64,000 bases of DNA from the NCBI RefSeq assembly GCF_018991925.1, contig NW_024732415.1, positions 4,043,061 to 4,107,060 of the forward strand, read 5' to 3'. Below, one piece after another: positions 1-13,017 of the stretch (position 1 is the first letter of the stretch; the number at the start of each line of letters is the position of its first letter). Made by a program: the position numbers and the translations under genes. This stretch comes from Homarus americanus. Taxonomy: Eukaryota > Arthropoda > Malacostraca > Decapoda > Nephropidae. The notes under the pieces were generated by a model. It made no database searches. It had not been told where the DNA came from and worked only from the letters and a program-made list of their open reading frames with translations.

Positions 1-2472
1 AGGGCCTCTGCTGCCCCTGAGAGGGTCCCAGGTGGCGTCACTGCCCCCCTGAGGTCTCCTGGGGGTGCAGTTGACCCTGATCAGGCCCGTGGTAGCGGCC
101 CGCCCTCGGGACGGTCCCTGTGGGCACCACCGCCCCAGGCAGTGTCCCAAGGGGCGCCAACATTCCTAAGGAGGGCCTACTGGGGGCGCCGCTGCCTTTG
201 GGAGGCCCCTAGGGCCACAGTTGCCCTTAGGAGAAGCCTTGCAGGCGCTGAGGCTCTTTTTAGGTCTCCTGCGAGCACCACCGCCTCTGTAAGGGCCCCT
301 GGGGGCGCAGTCACTCTTGCGAGGGGCCCCTAAGGGCACCGACGATCTTGGGAGGGCCTCTGGGGGAGCCGCCGCATTTTAGATGGCTCCAGGGGGCACC
401 ACCGCCCATAGGATGGCCCATGGCATGGCCCCTGGGGGCATAGTCGCTCTTGGGAGGGGTCGTGGGGGCGCAGTCGATTTTCGGAGGGGCCCCTGGGGGC
501 ACCAACATCCCTGGGAGAGCCATAGGGGGCTCTGCACCTAGAAGGACAAATGTAAGGGCCCCGGTGGACAATATCCCTGTAGGGCCTCTCGGTCCAGTTA
601 TTTTTGCACTATTAAGAAAAATGGGAGATATAAATAAATACCCCGCCCATCGCATTTCCAGAATCATCACATCATGAACAATGTAGAGGAGAATACATAT
701 CCAATAGGAAAACATAAGTTGGGGTGTTGTGCTGACTGACAGCTCTGTTCTCCTATTGGCTGTTATTTGGTGGATTTACAGTCGAGTCCACCGATCACAG
801 TAAAGTAAGGGATTGCTGGATGCATGCAATATGTACAACACAACGACCAACGAATCTAGAGGGCCCCTGGGCAGCGCCGTTTCCCCTAGGAGCGCTGAAG
901 CCCCTGAGGGCTCTGCTGTCCCAGGAAGGGCCTTTGGTACCCTTAAGAGGGTCCCAGGTGGCGTTACTGCCCCTCTGAGGTCCACAGCCGACCCTGGTAG
1001 GGCCCGTGGTAGCGGCCCCGCCCTTGGGAAGGTCCCTGGTGGCACCACCGCCCAAGGCAGGGTCCCAAGGGGCGCCCCCACTCCTAAGGAGGGCCGCTGG
1101 GGGTGCTGCCGCGTTTGGGAGGCCCTTAGAAGCCCTGCAGGCGCTGAGGTCTTTTTTACGTCCCCTGCGAGCACCACCGCCCCTGTAAGGACCCCTGGGG
1201 GAGCCACTGCCCCTGGCAGGGCCCCTGGGGGCGCATTCACTCTTGCGAGGGGCCCCTAAGGGCAACGACGACCCTGGAAGGGCCTCTGGGGGAGCCGCCT
1301 CATTTGGGAGGGCTCCAGGGGGCACCAGCGCCCATAGGATGGCCCCTGGCACGGCCCCTGGGGGCACAGTCGCTCTTGGGAGGGGTCGTGGGGGCGCAGT
1401 TGATTTTCGGAGGGGCCCCTGGGGGCACTAACATCCCTAGGAGAGCCACAGGGGGCTCTGCACCTGGTACGACAAATGTAAGGGCCCCGGTGGACAATGT
1501 CCCTTTAGGGCCCCTGGCACCAGTTGTTTTTGCACTATTAAGAAAAATGGGAGATATAAATAAATATCCTGCCCATCGCATTTCCAGAATCATTGCATCT
1601 TGAACAATGTAAAGGAGAATAAATATCCAACAGGAAAACATAAGTTGGGGTGTTATGCTGACTGACTGCTCTGTTCTCCTATTGGCTGTTATTTGGTGGA
1701 TTTACAGTTGAGTCCACCACTCAGAGTAAAGTAAGGGATTGGTGGACGTATGCAATATGTGACACAACGACCAAGGAAGCTAGAGGGCCCCTGGGCAGCG
1801 CCGCTTCCTCAAGGAGCGCTGCAGCCCCTGGGTAGGCCCCTGGGGGCTCCACTGTCCCAGGAAGAGCCTTTGCTGCCCATGAGAGGGTCCCAGGTCTCGT
1901 TACTGCCCCTCTGAGGTCCGCAGCTGACCCTTATTGGGCCCGTGGTAGCGGCCCCGCCCTTGGGAGGGTCCCTGGGGGCACCACCGCCCCAGGCAGGGTC
2001 CCAAGAGGCGCCACTACTCCTAAGGAGGGCCGCTGGAGGCGCTGCCGTCTTTGGGGGCCCCTAGGGCCACAGCCGCCCTTAGAAGGCCTGCAGACCTCTC
2101 AGGTCCTTTTTAGGTCCCCTGCGAGCACCACCGCCTCTGTAAGGGCCCCTGGGGGAGCCACTGCTCCTGGCAGGGCCCCTGGGGGCGCAGTCACTCTTGC
2201 GAGAGGCCCCTAAGGGCACTGACGACCCTGGGAGTGCCTCTGGGGGAGCCGCCTCATTTGGGAGGGCTCCAGGGGGCACCACCGCCCATAGGATGGCCCC
2301 TGGCATGGACCCTGGGGGCACAGTCGCTCTTGTGAGGGGCAGTGGGGGAGCAGTCGATTTTCGGAGAGGCCCCTGGGGGCACCTACATCCCTGGGAGAGC
2401 CACAGGGGGCTCTGCACCTGGTAGGACAAATGTAAGGGCCCCAGTGGACAATGTCCCTGTAGGGCCCCTGGG

Positions 2473-2750
2473 ACCAGTTGTTTTTGCACTATTAAGAAAA
2501 ATGGGAGATATAAATAAATACCCTGCCCATCGCATTTCCAGTATCATCTCATCATGAACAATGTAAAGGAGAATAAATATCCAATAGGAAAACATAAGTT
2601 GGGGTGTTGTGCTGACTGACTGCTCTGTTTTCCTATTGGCTGTCATTTGGTGGATTTACAGTTGAGTCCACCAATCACAGTAAAGTAAAGGATTGCTGGA
2701 CGTATGCAATATGTGACACAACGACCAAGGAAGCTAGAGGGCCCCTGGGC
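2473..2750. repeat. AT-richer module of the satellite unit (representative copy)
   Basis: This module recurs in all eight units. It holds a TATA-like stretch (GAGATATAAATAAATA) and a 14-bp perfect inverted repeat, CCAATAGGAAAACA at 2581-2594 against TGTTTTCCTATTGG at 2626-2639, with a 31-nt spacer. A second 8-bp inverted repeat, TTGGTGGA at 2647-2654 and TCCACCAA at 2667-2674, has a 12-nt loop. Unit 1 has one mismatch in each hairpin (TGTTCTCC; TCCACCGA), and unit 2 carries CCAACAGG. Several arms contain CCAAT/ATTGG cores. Whether this is a promoter, a cruciform or a protein-binding site is not known from sequence. Confidence 0.85.
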
Positions 2751-3092
2751 AGCGCCGCTTCCTCAAGGAGCGCTGCAGCCCCTGGGTAGGCCCCTGGGGG
2801 CTCCGCTGTCCCAGGAAGAGCCTTTGCTGCCCATGAGAGGGTCCCAGATCTCGTTACTGCCCCTCTGAGGTCCGCAGCTGACCCTCATTGGGCCCGTGGT
2901 AGCGGCCCCGCCCTTGGGAGGGTCCCTGGGGGCACCACCGCCCCAGGCAGGGTCCCAAGAGGCGCCACTACTCCTAAGGAGGGCCGCTGGAGGCGCTGCC
3001 GCCTTTGGGGGCCCCTAGGGCCACAGCCGCCCTTAGAAGCCCTGCAGACCTCTCAGGTCCTTTTTAGGTCCCCTGCGAGCACCACCGCCTCT

Positions 3093-3160
3093 GTAAGGGC
3101 CCCTGGGGGAGCCACTGCTCCTGGCAGGGCCCCTGGGGGAGCCACTGCTCCTGGCAGGGC
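3093..3160. repeat. Duplicated 30-bp submodule in satellite unit 4
   Basis: The submodule CCCCTGGGGGAGCCACTGCT plus CCTGGCAGGG occurs twice in tandem here. It occurs once in the other later units and in unit 2 (about 1193-1222), and is absent from unit 1 near 300. This explains the 983 bp spacing here and most of the short 926 bp spacing at the start. It is a copy-number microvariant inside the higher-order unit. Confidence 0.85.
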
Positions 3161-6100
3161 CCCTGGGGGCGCAGTCACTCTTGCGAGAGGCCCCTAAGGG
3201 CACTGACGACCCTGGGAGTGCCTCTGGGGGAGCCGCCTCATTTGGGAGGGCTCCATGGGGCACCACCGCCCATAGGATGGCCCCTGGCATGGACCCTGGG
3301 GGCACAGTCGCTCTTGTGAGGGGCAGTGGGGGAGCAGTCGATTTTCGGAGAGGCCCCTGGGGGCACCTACATCCCTGGGAGAGCCACAGGGGGCTCTGCA
3401 CCTGGTAGGACAAATGTAAGGGCCCCAGTGGACAATGTCCCTGTAGGGCCCCTGGGACCAGTTGTTTTTGCACTATTAAGAAAAATGGGAGATATAAATA
3501 AATACTCTGCCCATCGCATTTCCAGTATCATCTCATCATGAACAATGTAAGGAGAATAAATATCCAATAGGAAAACATAAGTTGGGGTGTTGTGCTGACT
3601 GACTGCTCTGTTTTCCTATTGGCTGTCATTTGGTGGATTTACAGTTGAGTCCACCAATCACAGTAAAGTAAGGGATTGCTGGACGTATGCAATATGTGAC
3701 ACAACGACCAAGGAAGCTAGAGGGCCCCTGGGCAGCGCCGCTTCCTCAAGGAGCGCTGCAGCCCCTGGGTAGGCCCCTGGGGGCTCCGCTGTCCCAGGAA
3801 GAGCCTTTGCTGCCCATGAGAGGGTCCCAGATCTCGTTACTGCCCCTCTGAGGTCCACAGCTGACCCTCATTGGGCCCGTGGTAGCGGCCCCGCCCTTGG
3901 GAGGGTCCCTGGGGGCACCACCGCCCCAGGCAGGGTCCCAAGAGGCGCCACTACTCCTAAGGAGGGCCGCTGGAGGCGCTGCCGCCTTTGGGGGCCCCTA
4001 GGGCCACAGCCGCCCTTAGAAGCCCTGCAGACCTCTCAGGTCCTTTTTAGGTCCCCTGCGAGCACCACCGCCTCTGTAAGGGCCCCTGGGGGAGCCACTG
4101 CTCCTGGCAGGGCCCCTGGGGGCGCAGTCACTCTTGCGAGAGGCCCCTAAGGGCACTGACGACCCTGGGAGTGCCTCTGGGGGAGCCGCCTCATTTGGGA
4201 GGGCTCCAGGGGGCACCACCGCCCATAGGATGGCCCCTGGCACGGACCCTGGGGGCACAGTCGCTCTTGGGAGGGGCAGTGGGGGAGCAGTCGATTTTCG
4301 GAGAGGCCCCTGGGGGCACCTACATCCCTGGGAGAGCCACAGGGGGCTCTGCACCTGGTAGGACAAATGTAAGGGCCCCAGTGGACAATGTCCCTGTAGG
4401 GCCCCTGGGACCAGTTGTTTTTGCACTATTAAGAAAAATGGGAGATATAAATAAATACTCTGCCCATCGCATTTCCAGTATCATCTCATCATGAACAATG
4501 TAAAGGAGAATAAATATCCAATAGGAAAACATAAGTTGGGGTGTTGTGCTGACTGACTGCTCTGTTTTCCTATTGGCTGTCATTTGGTGGATTTACAGTT
4601 GAGTCCACCAATCACAGTAAAGTAAGGGATTGCTGGACGTATGCAATATGTGACACAACGACCAAGGAAGCTAGAGGGCCCCTGGGCAGCGCCGCTTCCT
4701 CAAGGAGCGCTGCAGCCCCTGGGTAGGCCCCTGGGGGCTCCGCTGTCCCAGGAAGAGCCTTTGCTGCCCATGAGAGGGTCCCAGATCTCGTTACTGCCCC
4801 TCTGAGGTCCGCAGCTGACCCTCATTGGGCCCGTGGTAGCGGCCCCGCCCTTGGGAGGGTCCCTGGGGGCACCACCGCCCCAGGCAGGGTCCCAAGAGGC
4901 GCCACTACTCCTAAGGAGGGCCGCTGGAGGCGCTGCCGCCTTTGGGGGCCCCTAGGGCCACAGCCGCCCTTAGAAGCCCTGCAGACCTCTCAGGTCCTTT
5001 TTAGGTCCCCTGCGAGCACCACCGCCTCTGTAAGGGCCCCTGGGGGAGCCACTGCTCCTGGCAGGGCCCCTGGGGGCGCAGTCACTCTTGCGAGAGGCCC
5101 CTAATGGCACTGACGACCCTGGGAGTGCCTCTGGGGGAGCCGCCTCATTTGGGAGGGCTCCAGGGGGCACCACCGCCCATAGGATGGCCCCTGGCACGGA
5201 CCCTGGGGGCACAGTCGCTCTTGGGAGGGGCAGTGGGGGAGCAGTCGATTTTCGGAGAGGCCCCTGGGGGCACCTACATCCCTGGGAGAGCCACAGGGGG
5301 CTCTGCACCTGGTAGGACAAATGTAAGGGCCCCAGTGGACAATGTCCCTGTAGGGCCCCTGGGACCAGTTGTTTTTGCACTATTAAGAAAAATGGGAGAT
5401 ATAAATAAATACTCTGCCCATCGCATTTCCAGTATCATCTCATCATGAACAATGTAAAGGAGAATAAATATCCAATAGGAAAACATAAGTTGGGGTGTTG
5501 TGCTGACTGACTGCTCTGTTTTCCTATTGGCTGTCATTTGGTGGATTTACAGTTGAGTCCACCAATCACAGTAAAGTAAGGGATTGCTGGACGTATGCAA
5601 TATGTGACACAACGACCAAGGAAGCTAGAGGGCCCCTGGGCAGCGCCGCTTCCTCAAGGAGCGCTGCAGCCCCTGGGTAGGCCCCTGGGGGCTCCGCTGT
5701 CCCAGGAAGAGCCTTTGCTGCCCATGAGAGGGTCCCAGATCTCGTTACTGCCCCTCTGAGGTCCGCAGCTGACCCTCATTGGGCCCGTGGTAGCGGCCCC
5801 GCCCTTGGGAGGGTCCCTGGGGGCACCACCGCCCCAGGCAGGGTCCCAAGAGGCGCCACTACTCCTAAGGAGGGCCGCTGGAGGCGCTGCCGCCTTTGGG
5901 GGCCCCTAGGGCCACAGCCGCCCTTAGAAGCCCTGCAGACCTCTCAGGTCCTTTTTAGGTCCCCTGCGAGCACCACCGCCTCTGTAAGGGCCCCTGGGGG
6001 AGCCACTGCTCCTGGCAGGGCCCCTGGGGGCGCAGTCACTCTTGCGAGAGGCCCCTAAGGGCACTGACGACCCTGGGAGTGCCTCTGGGGGAGCCGCCTC

Positions 6101-8124
6101 ATTTGGGAGGGCTCCAGGGGGCACCACCGCCCATAGGATGGCCCCTGGCATGGACCCTGGGGGCACAGTCGCTCTTGTGAGGGGCAGTGGGGGAGCAGTC
6201 GATTTTCGGAGAGGCCCCTGGGGGCACCTACAACCCTGGGAGAGCCACAGGGGGCTCTGCACCTGGTAGGACAAATGTAAGGGCCCCAGTGGACAATGTC
6301 CCTGTAGGGCCCCTGGGACCAGTTGTTTTTGCACTATTAAGAAAAATGGGAGATATAAATAAATACTCTGCCCATCGCATTTCCAGTATCATCTCATCAT
6401 GAACAATGTAAAGGAGAATAAATATCCAATAGGAAAACATAAGTTGGGGTGTTGTGCTGACTGACTGCTCTGTTTTCCTATTGGCTGTCATTTGGTGGAT
6501 TTACAGTTGAGTCCACCAATCACAGTAAAGTAAAGGATTGCTGGACGTATGCAATATGTGACACAACGACCAAGGAAGCTAGAGGGCCCCTGGGCAGCGC
6601 CGCTTCCTCAAGGAGCGCTGCAGCCCCTGGGTAGGCCCCTGGGGGCTCCGCTGTCCCAGGAAGAGCCTTTGCTGCCCATGAGAGGGTCCCAGATCTCGTT
6701 ACTGCCCCTCTGAGGTCCGCAGCTGACCCTCATTCGGCCCGTGGTAGCGGCCCCGCCCTTGGGAGGTTCCCTGGGGGCACCACCGCCCCAGGCAGGGTCC
6801 CAAGAGGCGCCACTACTCCTAAGGAGGGCCGCTGGAGGCGCTGCCGCCTTTGGGGGCCCCTAGGGCCACAGCCGCCCTTAGAAGCCCTGCAGACCTCTCA
6901 GGTCCTTTTTAGGTCCCCTGCGAGCACCACCGCCTCTGTAAGGGCCCCTGGGGGAGCCACTGCTCCTGGCAGGGCCCCTGGGGGCGCAGTCACTCTTGCG
7001 AGAGGCCCCTAAGGGCACTGACGACCCTGGGAGTGCCTCTGGGGGAGCCGCCTCATTTGGGAGGGCTCCAGGGGGCACCACCGCCCATAGGATGGCCCCT
7101 GGCATGGACCCTGGGGGCACAGTCGCTCTTGTGAGGGGCAGTGGGGGAGCAGTCGATTTTCGGAGAGGCCCCTGGGGGCACCTACATCCCTGGGAGAGCC
7201 ACAGGGGGCTCTGCACCTGGTAGGACAAATGTAAGGGCCCCAGTGGACAATGTCCCTGTAGGGCCCCTGGGACCAGTTGTTTTTGCACTATTAAGAAAAA
7301 TGGGAGATATAAATAAATACTCTGCCCATCGCATTTCCAGTATCATCTCATCATGAACAATGTAAAGGAGAATAAATATCCAATAGGAAAACATAAGTTG
7401 GGGTGTTGTGCTGACTGACTGCTCTGTTTTCCTATTGGCTGTCATTTGGTGGATTTACAGTTGAGTCCACCAATCACAGTAAAGTAAGGGATTGCTGGAC
7501 GTATGCAATATGTGACACAACGACCAAGGAAGCTAGAGGGCCCCTGGGCAGCGCCGCTTCCTCAAGGAGCGCTGCAGCCCCTGGGTAGGCCCCTGGGGGC
7601 TCCGCTGTCCCAGGAAGAGCCTTTGCTGCCCATGAGAGGGTCCCAGATCTCGTTACTGCCCCTCTGAGGTCCGCAGCTGACCCTCATTGGGCCCGTGGTA
7701 GCGGCCCCGCCCTTGGGAGGGTCCCTGGGGGCACCACCGCCCCAGGCAGGGTCCCAAGAGGCGCCACTACTCCTAAGGAGGGCCGCTGGAGGCGCTGCCG
7801 TCTTTGGGGGCCCCTAGGGCCACAGCCGCTCTTAGAAGCCCTGCAGACCTCTCAGGTCCTTTTTAGGTCCCCTGCGAGCACCACCGCCTCTGTAAGGGCC
7901 CCTGGGGGAGCCACTGCTCCTGGCAGGGCCCCTGGGGGCGCAGTCACTCTTGCGAGAGGCCCCTAAGGGCACTGACGACCCTGGGAGTGCCTCTGGGGGA
8001 GCCGCCTCATTTGGGAGGGCTCCAGGGGGCACCACCGCCCATAGGATGGCCCCTGGCATGGACCCTGGGGGCACAGTCGCTCTTGGGAGGGGCAGTGGGG
8101 GCGCAGTCGATTTTCGGAGAGGCC

Positions 8125-8272
8125 CCTGGGGGCGCCACTACTCCTAAGGATGCCGCTGGGGGCGACGCCGCCTTTGGGAGGCCCCTAGGGCTACAGCCGC
8201 CCTTAGGAGAAGCCCTGCAGGCGCTGAGGTCCCTTTTAGGTCCCCATGGGAGCATCACCGCCTCTGTAAGGC
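8125..8272. repeat. Rearranged terminal satellite unit
   Basis: At about 8130 the sequence leaves the expected GCCCCTGGGGGCACCTACAT path and continues as GGGGGCGCCACTACTCCTAA, which normally lies elsewhere in the unit. The remaining piece is more diverged than the array and stops near GGCGTAATTAAG. This is an array edge formed by recombination between 30-bp subrepeats. Confidence 0.75.
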
Positions 8273-8858
<586 letters not shown>

Positions 8859-8929
8859 TATGAATTAAAACAAATTATATACTATAGTATATACAGTATG
8901 TTATATCATTGAGGTATCATCAAAAAACA

Positions 8930-9567
8930 ATTTAACAAACATTTATTTTATATGAAACAAAAATATTACAACTGTAGTAAAGGGATATTATGTACCAGCT
9001 CTATACAAAACTACTCCATTTTCAAAAGTAGAAATACTTATAGGTGCCACTTACAGTGTAAATGCTGAAGGTCACTTTGAAGGTCAAAGCAAGACCAGCA
9101 TTCACATACCTGTACTTGTACAGTGCTCCTCAGCCTCCAGCCATCCAAGAACTGTTGTGTTTTGGTAACATAACTGTTGGTGAACGTTATCTAAATTCGC
9201 ATCTCCACTGCTTGTTCCTACCTACACAGGCACGGTACATTACTTACACTACCAATACGGTGACGTGTGTGAGTGCGAGAGAAATAAAGGTTTCAGCTAC
9301 GACTGTGAGGGCACCTACTGACTCCCCTCATGCTGTTTGTTCTGAGCTATCTTGGAGTACCTGCACCAACTGTGAGGCATCAGCACCACAGTCGTCCTCG
9401 CTACCAGGTGCACCTTCAATCACTGCAAAATCCCTTTTGGAAGTCTTGTTAACTGGTCAAGTCTTGCAGCACTCCAGCGGTTAGCGGGTTGACTAAGGTG
9501 TCCCCACACTATATAAAAGGACAATTTTAGCAGTAATGATTGGTAGTTCCTGGCACCCCGTAGTCCC
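8930..9567 (-). other. Probable 3' UTR of the kinase gene
   Basis: This is the minus-strand sequence downstream of the stop codon at 9568-9570. A minus-strand AATAAA polyadenylation signal candidate (TTTATT on the plus strand) lies at 8942-8947. The real cleavage site cannot be fixed without transcripts. I see no other gene in this stretch. Confidence 0.4.
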
Positions 9568-10958
9568 TCAGTGCCAATCTGACCAGTCCACATCTTCTGA
9601 GCGGAAAGTGTCACGGCCACTGAGTCCCTCATCGAAGGCATCACGCCGTTTAGTAATGGCTGTTTTGAGGATGAGGGAAATGTCATTGAGGGAGTGTTCA
9701 GGCATGTTTGTCAGGTCAGAGAGTGCCGCAGGCCGCACAGGACGCAGGCGCTGTTTCTGACTCATTAGCTGTTCTGACGTTACTAGGGGACCCAAACGTG
9801 ATCCAGAATCTACCCGCCGGTTTTCAGGGGTACGGATCCTTGAGCGTCTCTGTGGGCTGCGGGGAGAGTGCCGCCTCTCAGGACTGTGGTGATACTCTGG
9901 GCTATGGTGGCGATCTGGTGAGCGGCGATGATGTTCCGAGTTACGAACTGTGGGGGAATACCGTCGCTCAGGTGAACGCCTTCTTGGACTCGAGGAATAC
10001 CTCCTTTGGTCTCTCACTTGACGATGGTCGTCTGGGTCATCCAAGACATTGTTGGACCCTGCTGAGCTGCTTCCCTCGAGGCTGGTCCATGATTCGTCCG
10101 GACTGTCACCCAGACTGTCTCTGCTGTCTGCTAAACGCTCACCACTTCTGCTGTGTCTTTTCCCACCCCCTCTCTGCTCCCTAGAGGACTGTCGCTCTCT
10201 ACTGTAGAACCTGTTGCGTCGGCGAATCTCTCTACGAAGTTCAGAGTGTCTATCACTGCTACTAAAACGTCGTTCATTGCTGCTGGACTGGTGGTCTCTG
10301 CTGCTAGAGCGACAATCCACTCGTTCCCTGCGACTCTCCAGGCTATTGGACCGTCTGTCACGGGGATAGTTTTCTATATTGTTAACATTTCTTCGCTCAT
10401 GAACTTGTTTGGGCGCCCGCCGACCACGGTCGTAACCGCGTTCGTCCTCCCACTCATAATTGCCCAAGTCACGATCTCTGCTCTTTCTTATTCTCTCTCT
10501 TGTTTCTCTCTCCTCCTTCCTTCGTTCTTTTACACCTCTTACATCTCTTCCTTTGTTTTCTCTATCTTTCTTGTACTCTGGACCATGTCTGTTGCCTTTA
10601 CGACGATCTTTACTTTCTTGGCGACTGTCAACAAGCTGCTCTCTGCCTCGTTCTCTGCTGACTCCCTTTCTCCCTCCCCGGCGGTCCACACTATTGTCCC
10701 GAATGTCTCTGGCGGCTCCTACCCTGCTGAAGTCACTACGAGGTGGACGTGACCTCTTGTCCGGTGAGCGACGACGACCATCATCCCTTGGTGCTGGCTC
10801 ACGCTGGCGGTCTCGCTCAGGACTCCGCCCCGAGGACTTTTGTCGTGCTGATGACACCTCCCGCTGGCGAGGCTGCTTGCTGGGGGAAGGTCGTCGTGAG
10901 GGCGAGGCATGGTGGACGGGGGAAGACTGCTCACGGGGAGACCTCGACGATTTACCCC
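9568..10958 (-). CDS. Kinase gene terminal coding exon (Arg/Ser-rich tail)
   Basis: Acceptor CCAAAG|GGGGTA; it runs open to TGA at 9568-9570. It encodes about 462 residues dominated by Arg, Ser, Asp, Glu and His, with many RS, SP and RRSP motifs (RRSPERRYSP, HHSPERRHSPRSPQ), like RS domains of splicing-associated proteins. The last ~55 residues differ in composition (LNDISLILKTAITKRRDAFD, ending VDWSDWH) and look like a separate short C-terminal motif. Several long plus-strand ORFs inside this exon are antisense shadows. Confidence 0.85.
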
Positions 10959-11658
10959 CTTTGGTAAAGACAATAATTACCATGGTAGCTCACACCAAAT
11001 AAAATTTATATAATACTAGCTAATATACACTAATGGATGTTGGCACTGAGCCATGATAAAACAATATACATGGCACACTATTTCCTTAGAAGTGTAATAC
11101 AGTATTCCAACATTTCCTGCTTACTGTTTGTTGTAATATACTGTAGTGGTTTTTATGACGATATCTTTCATTATACCAATTCAATCTATGCCAATATACA
11201 GTACTACTCTGAAAACCTCAAGGCACTTTCTTCACCACACTCAGTCCTGCATTACTCCCCATGAAAGTAAAGGACTGATATATGTGAAGAGTGTCTCAGT
11301 GCACTTATTCTATACTCATTAGACCTAACAAATGTTCTCTACATCCTTGTGTTTACTGCTGTATGCCAATGCACTTGATAACCTCAATTTCTATACAATT
11401 TGGTCCTGTATGCAAGCCACTACCATCAAACCCTGAACACCCTTACGTTTTAAGGAAATAGTAGTCACACTTAGAGTAATGAACCCAAATATAAATTTAT
11501 ATTAGCTTAGTTTTCCTTACTATAATAGACTCGCATGACTTGGTTATTTACGTAAGGGCTTCAAGGGTGAGATAGTAGTGGCTTTCAACCTAATCGGGAA
11601 ATATGTGCAATAAAAGAGTACTGTATCACAAAACTCAGAAGACTAGATGGAGACTGAC

Positions 11659-11843
11659 CTTTCTCGTCCCTGGTAGAGAGACGGGCGGGGCCAAAGGTGA
11701 CTGCATCTAAGGTCTCGTACACATGTGGCTGTTGCTCGTCCTTCGCCACCTCTTTCTCTTTATTTCTGTTTCTATTTGCTCGCTGGAGCTGCAGGGAGCG
11801 ACGCATCAGCTCCACACTCTGCTCTACCACCCCAATGATCGTC
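11659..11843 (-). CDS. Kinase gene exon (C-terminal linker)
   Basis: Acceptor ACCCAG|GACGAT, donor GAAAG|GTCAGT. It encodes TIIGVVEQSVELMRRSLQLQ, RANRNRNKEKEVAKDEQQ and a tail ending TRDEKG. The first part looks helical and could extend a coiled coil. Phase agrees with the exon on either side. Confidence 0.85.
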
Positions 11844-11941
11844 CTGGGTACATGTTCACCATTAGTTGTCTTACAAATTAATTTTAAATTTATACATAAT
11901 GTAAACATGCAATTCTGCACTTATAAAGTCTTTGTTATCAT

Positions 11942-12380
11942 TTGATTACATCTAATATGTTACTTCTAGATTTGTTTCAGAGTTTGAGGCAGTTTAGAAT
12001 CCAACATGGATCAGTTTTGGTACCACTTCTGTTTACAGTCTATACCAGTAGTCTTGCACATCTGCTGGATGATAATGGAGTTGCCTCCCATTTCTATGCT
12101 GATGAATACACAGCTTTACGTGAAAATAAAAAATGCTGAGGATATTGAGGAGATAATGACTTGTATCTGATGTCTAATATTAAGATTTGGATGGCAAGGA
12201 GAAAACTTAAGCTGAATGATAGCAAAACCGAAATAGGAGGGGAGACTGCACAGATGATTTTGGCTCTTTAAACTTTGGGGAAGTGCATCTCAAGTCTTGG
12301 CAATTCTGTTTTTTAATCTTGGAGTGTACTTTGACTCAAACCTGAATTTTGAAGAGCATATACAGTAAATATAAGTAGTT
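11942..12380 (+). mobile_element. Degenerate non-LTR retrotransposon fragment (reverse transcriptase)
   Basis: The plus strand reads GSVLVPLLFTVYTSSLAHLL, DDNGVASHFYADE and, after frame breaks, LKLNDSKTEI and LGVYFDSNLNFEEHI. These match the palm of Jockey/CR1-type reverse transcriptases; the (F/Y)ADD motif has decayed to FYADE. Stops and frameshifts make it a dead copy. It lies antisense in the intron between exons 11659-11843 and 13018-13247. Confidence 0.75.
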
Positions 12381-13017
12381 AACAGTTTCAGTTTTCATAT
12401 TCGAAATCTATATGTTGTTAAACAGTTTTTGATACATCTTTCTATGTAAAATATGAAATGAAAGTAAGTCATGCATACTTATTTCAAGAATAAGATTCCA
12501 ATATTTTTTCCAGACAAAGAAACTTAACAAAAGGAGCCACACACACAGAGTATGCACATTCCCTTTCCCACAATAAAAGAAACTCATGTACACACGGTAA
12601 AAAAGAAAAAAAGAAAAAAGTATCTGTATGATGAATTTTAAATTGATCAATAGGGTCCTATGACTCATGTTGTCTTGGTAGGGTTGTCAATATCCTTCAT
12701 CATATTGTTTCAAACAGTGTACACAGATACTTAGAAACTTATTTTTACCATGCATACAGTAGTACTATACTATAAAATTCTTTTATTTATTTAACACAAT
12801 GACTATCAATTTGGGCTTAAGGATCCTCAAAGATTCATACATTAAAGTACTTAATTATTTCTGGACTGAAGATGCGCTAATTCACTGTACCGAGACTCCT
12901 AATTAAATATTTTTTCCATGTTTCAGTTAAAGGTAAAATTTAATGTACGATACATTGAGAATCAGGACCTTACAAGTCAAGTGTTGCTACTACTGCTGTA
13001 TGATGGTAGAAACCCAC
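12381..13017. other. Intron sequence without recognised features
   Basis: AT-rich intron sequence between the LINE fragment and the next exon. I see no gene, RNA or named repeat. Confidence 0.6.

Larger units (their letters stand above)
1..8272. repeat. Higher-order satellite array, ~954 bp unit
   Basis: About eight and a half head-to-tail units; the window opens inside one. A landmark (CCAATAGGAAAACA or a close variant) recurs at 701, 1627, 2581, 3564, 4518, 5472, 6426 and 7380, giving spacings of 926, 954, 983 and then 954 four times. Each unit has a GC-rich part of roughly 700 bp, made of degenerate ~30 bp subrepeats of the type GGCCCCTGGGGGCGCAGTCA, and an AT-richer part of roughly 250 bp. 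Units 3 to 8 are nearly identical; units 1 and 2 are more diverged. The array ends with a deleted, rearranged unit at about 8125-8272. Because 30 and 954 are multiples of three, several frames stay open in every unit, so I read these ORFs as by-products, not genes. Confidence 0.95.

Noticed and set aside
9708..11002. Plus-strand ORFs of 150-200 codons opposite the RS exon
   Set aside because: They are antisense shadows of a coding exon whose phase is fixed by splice sites and neighbouring exons.
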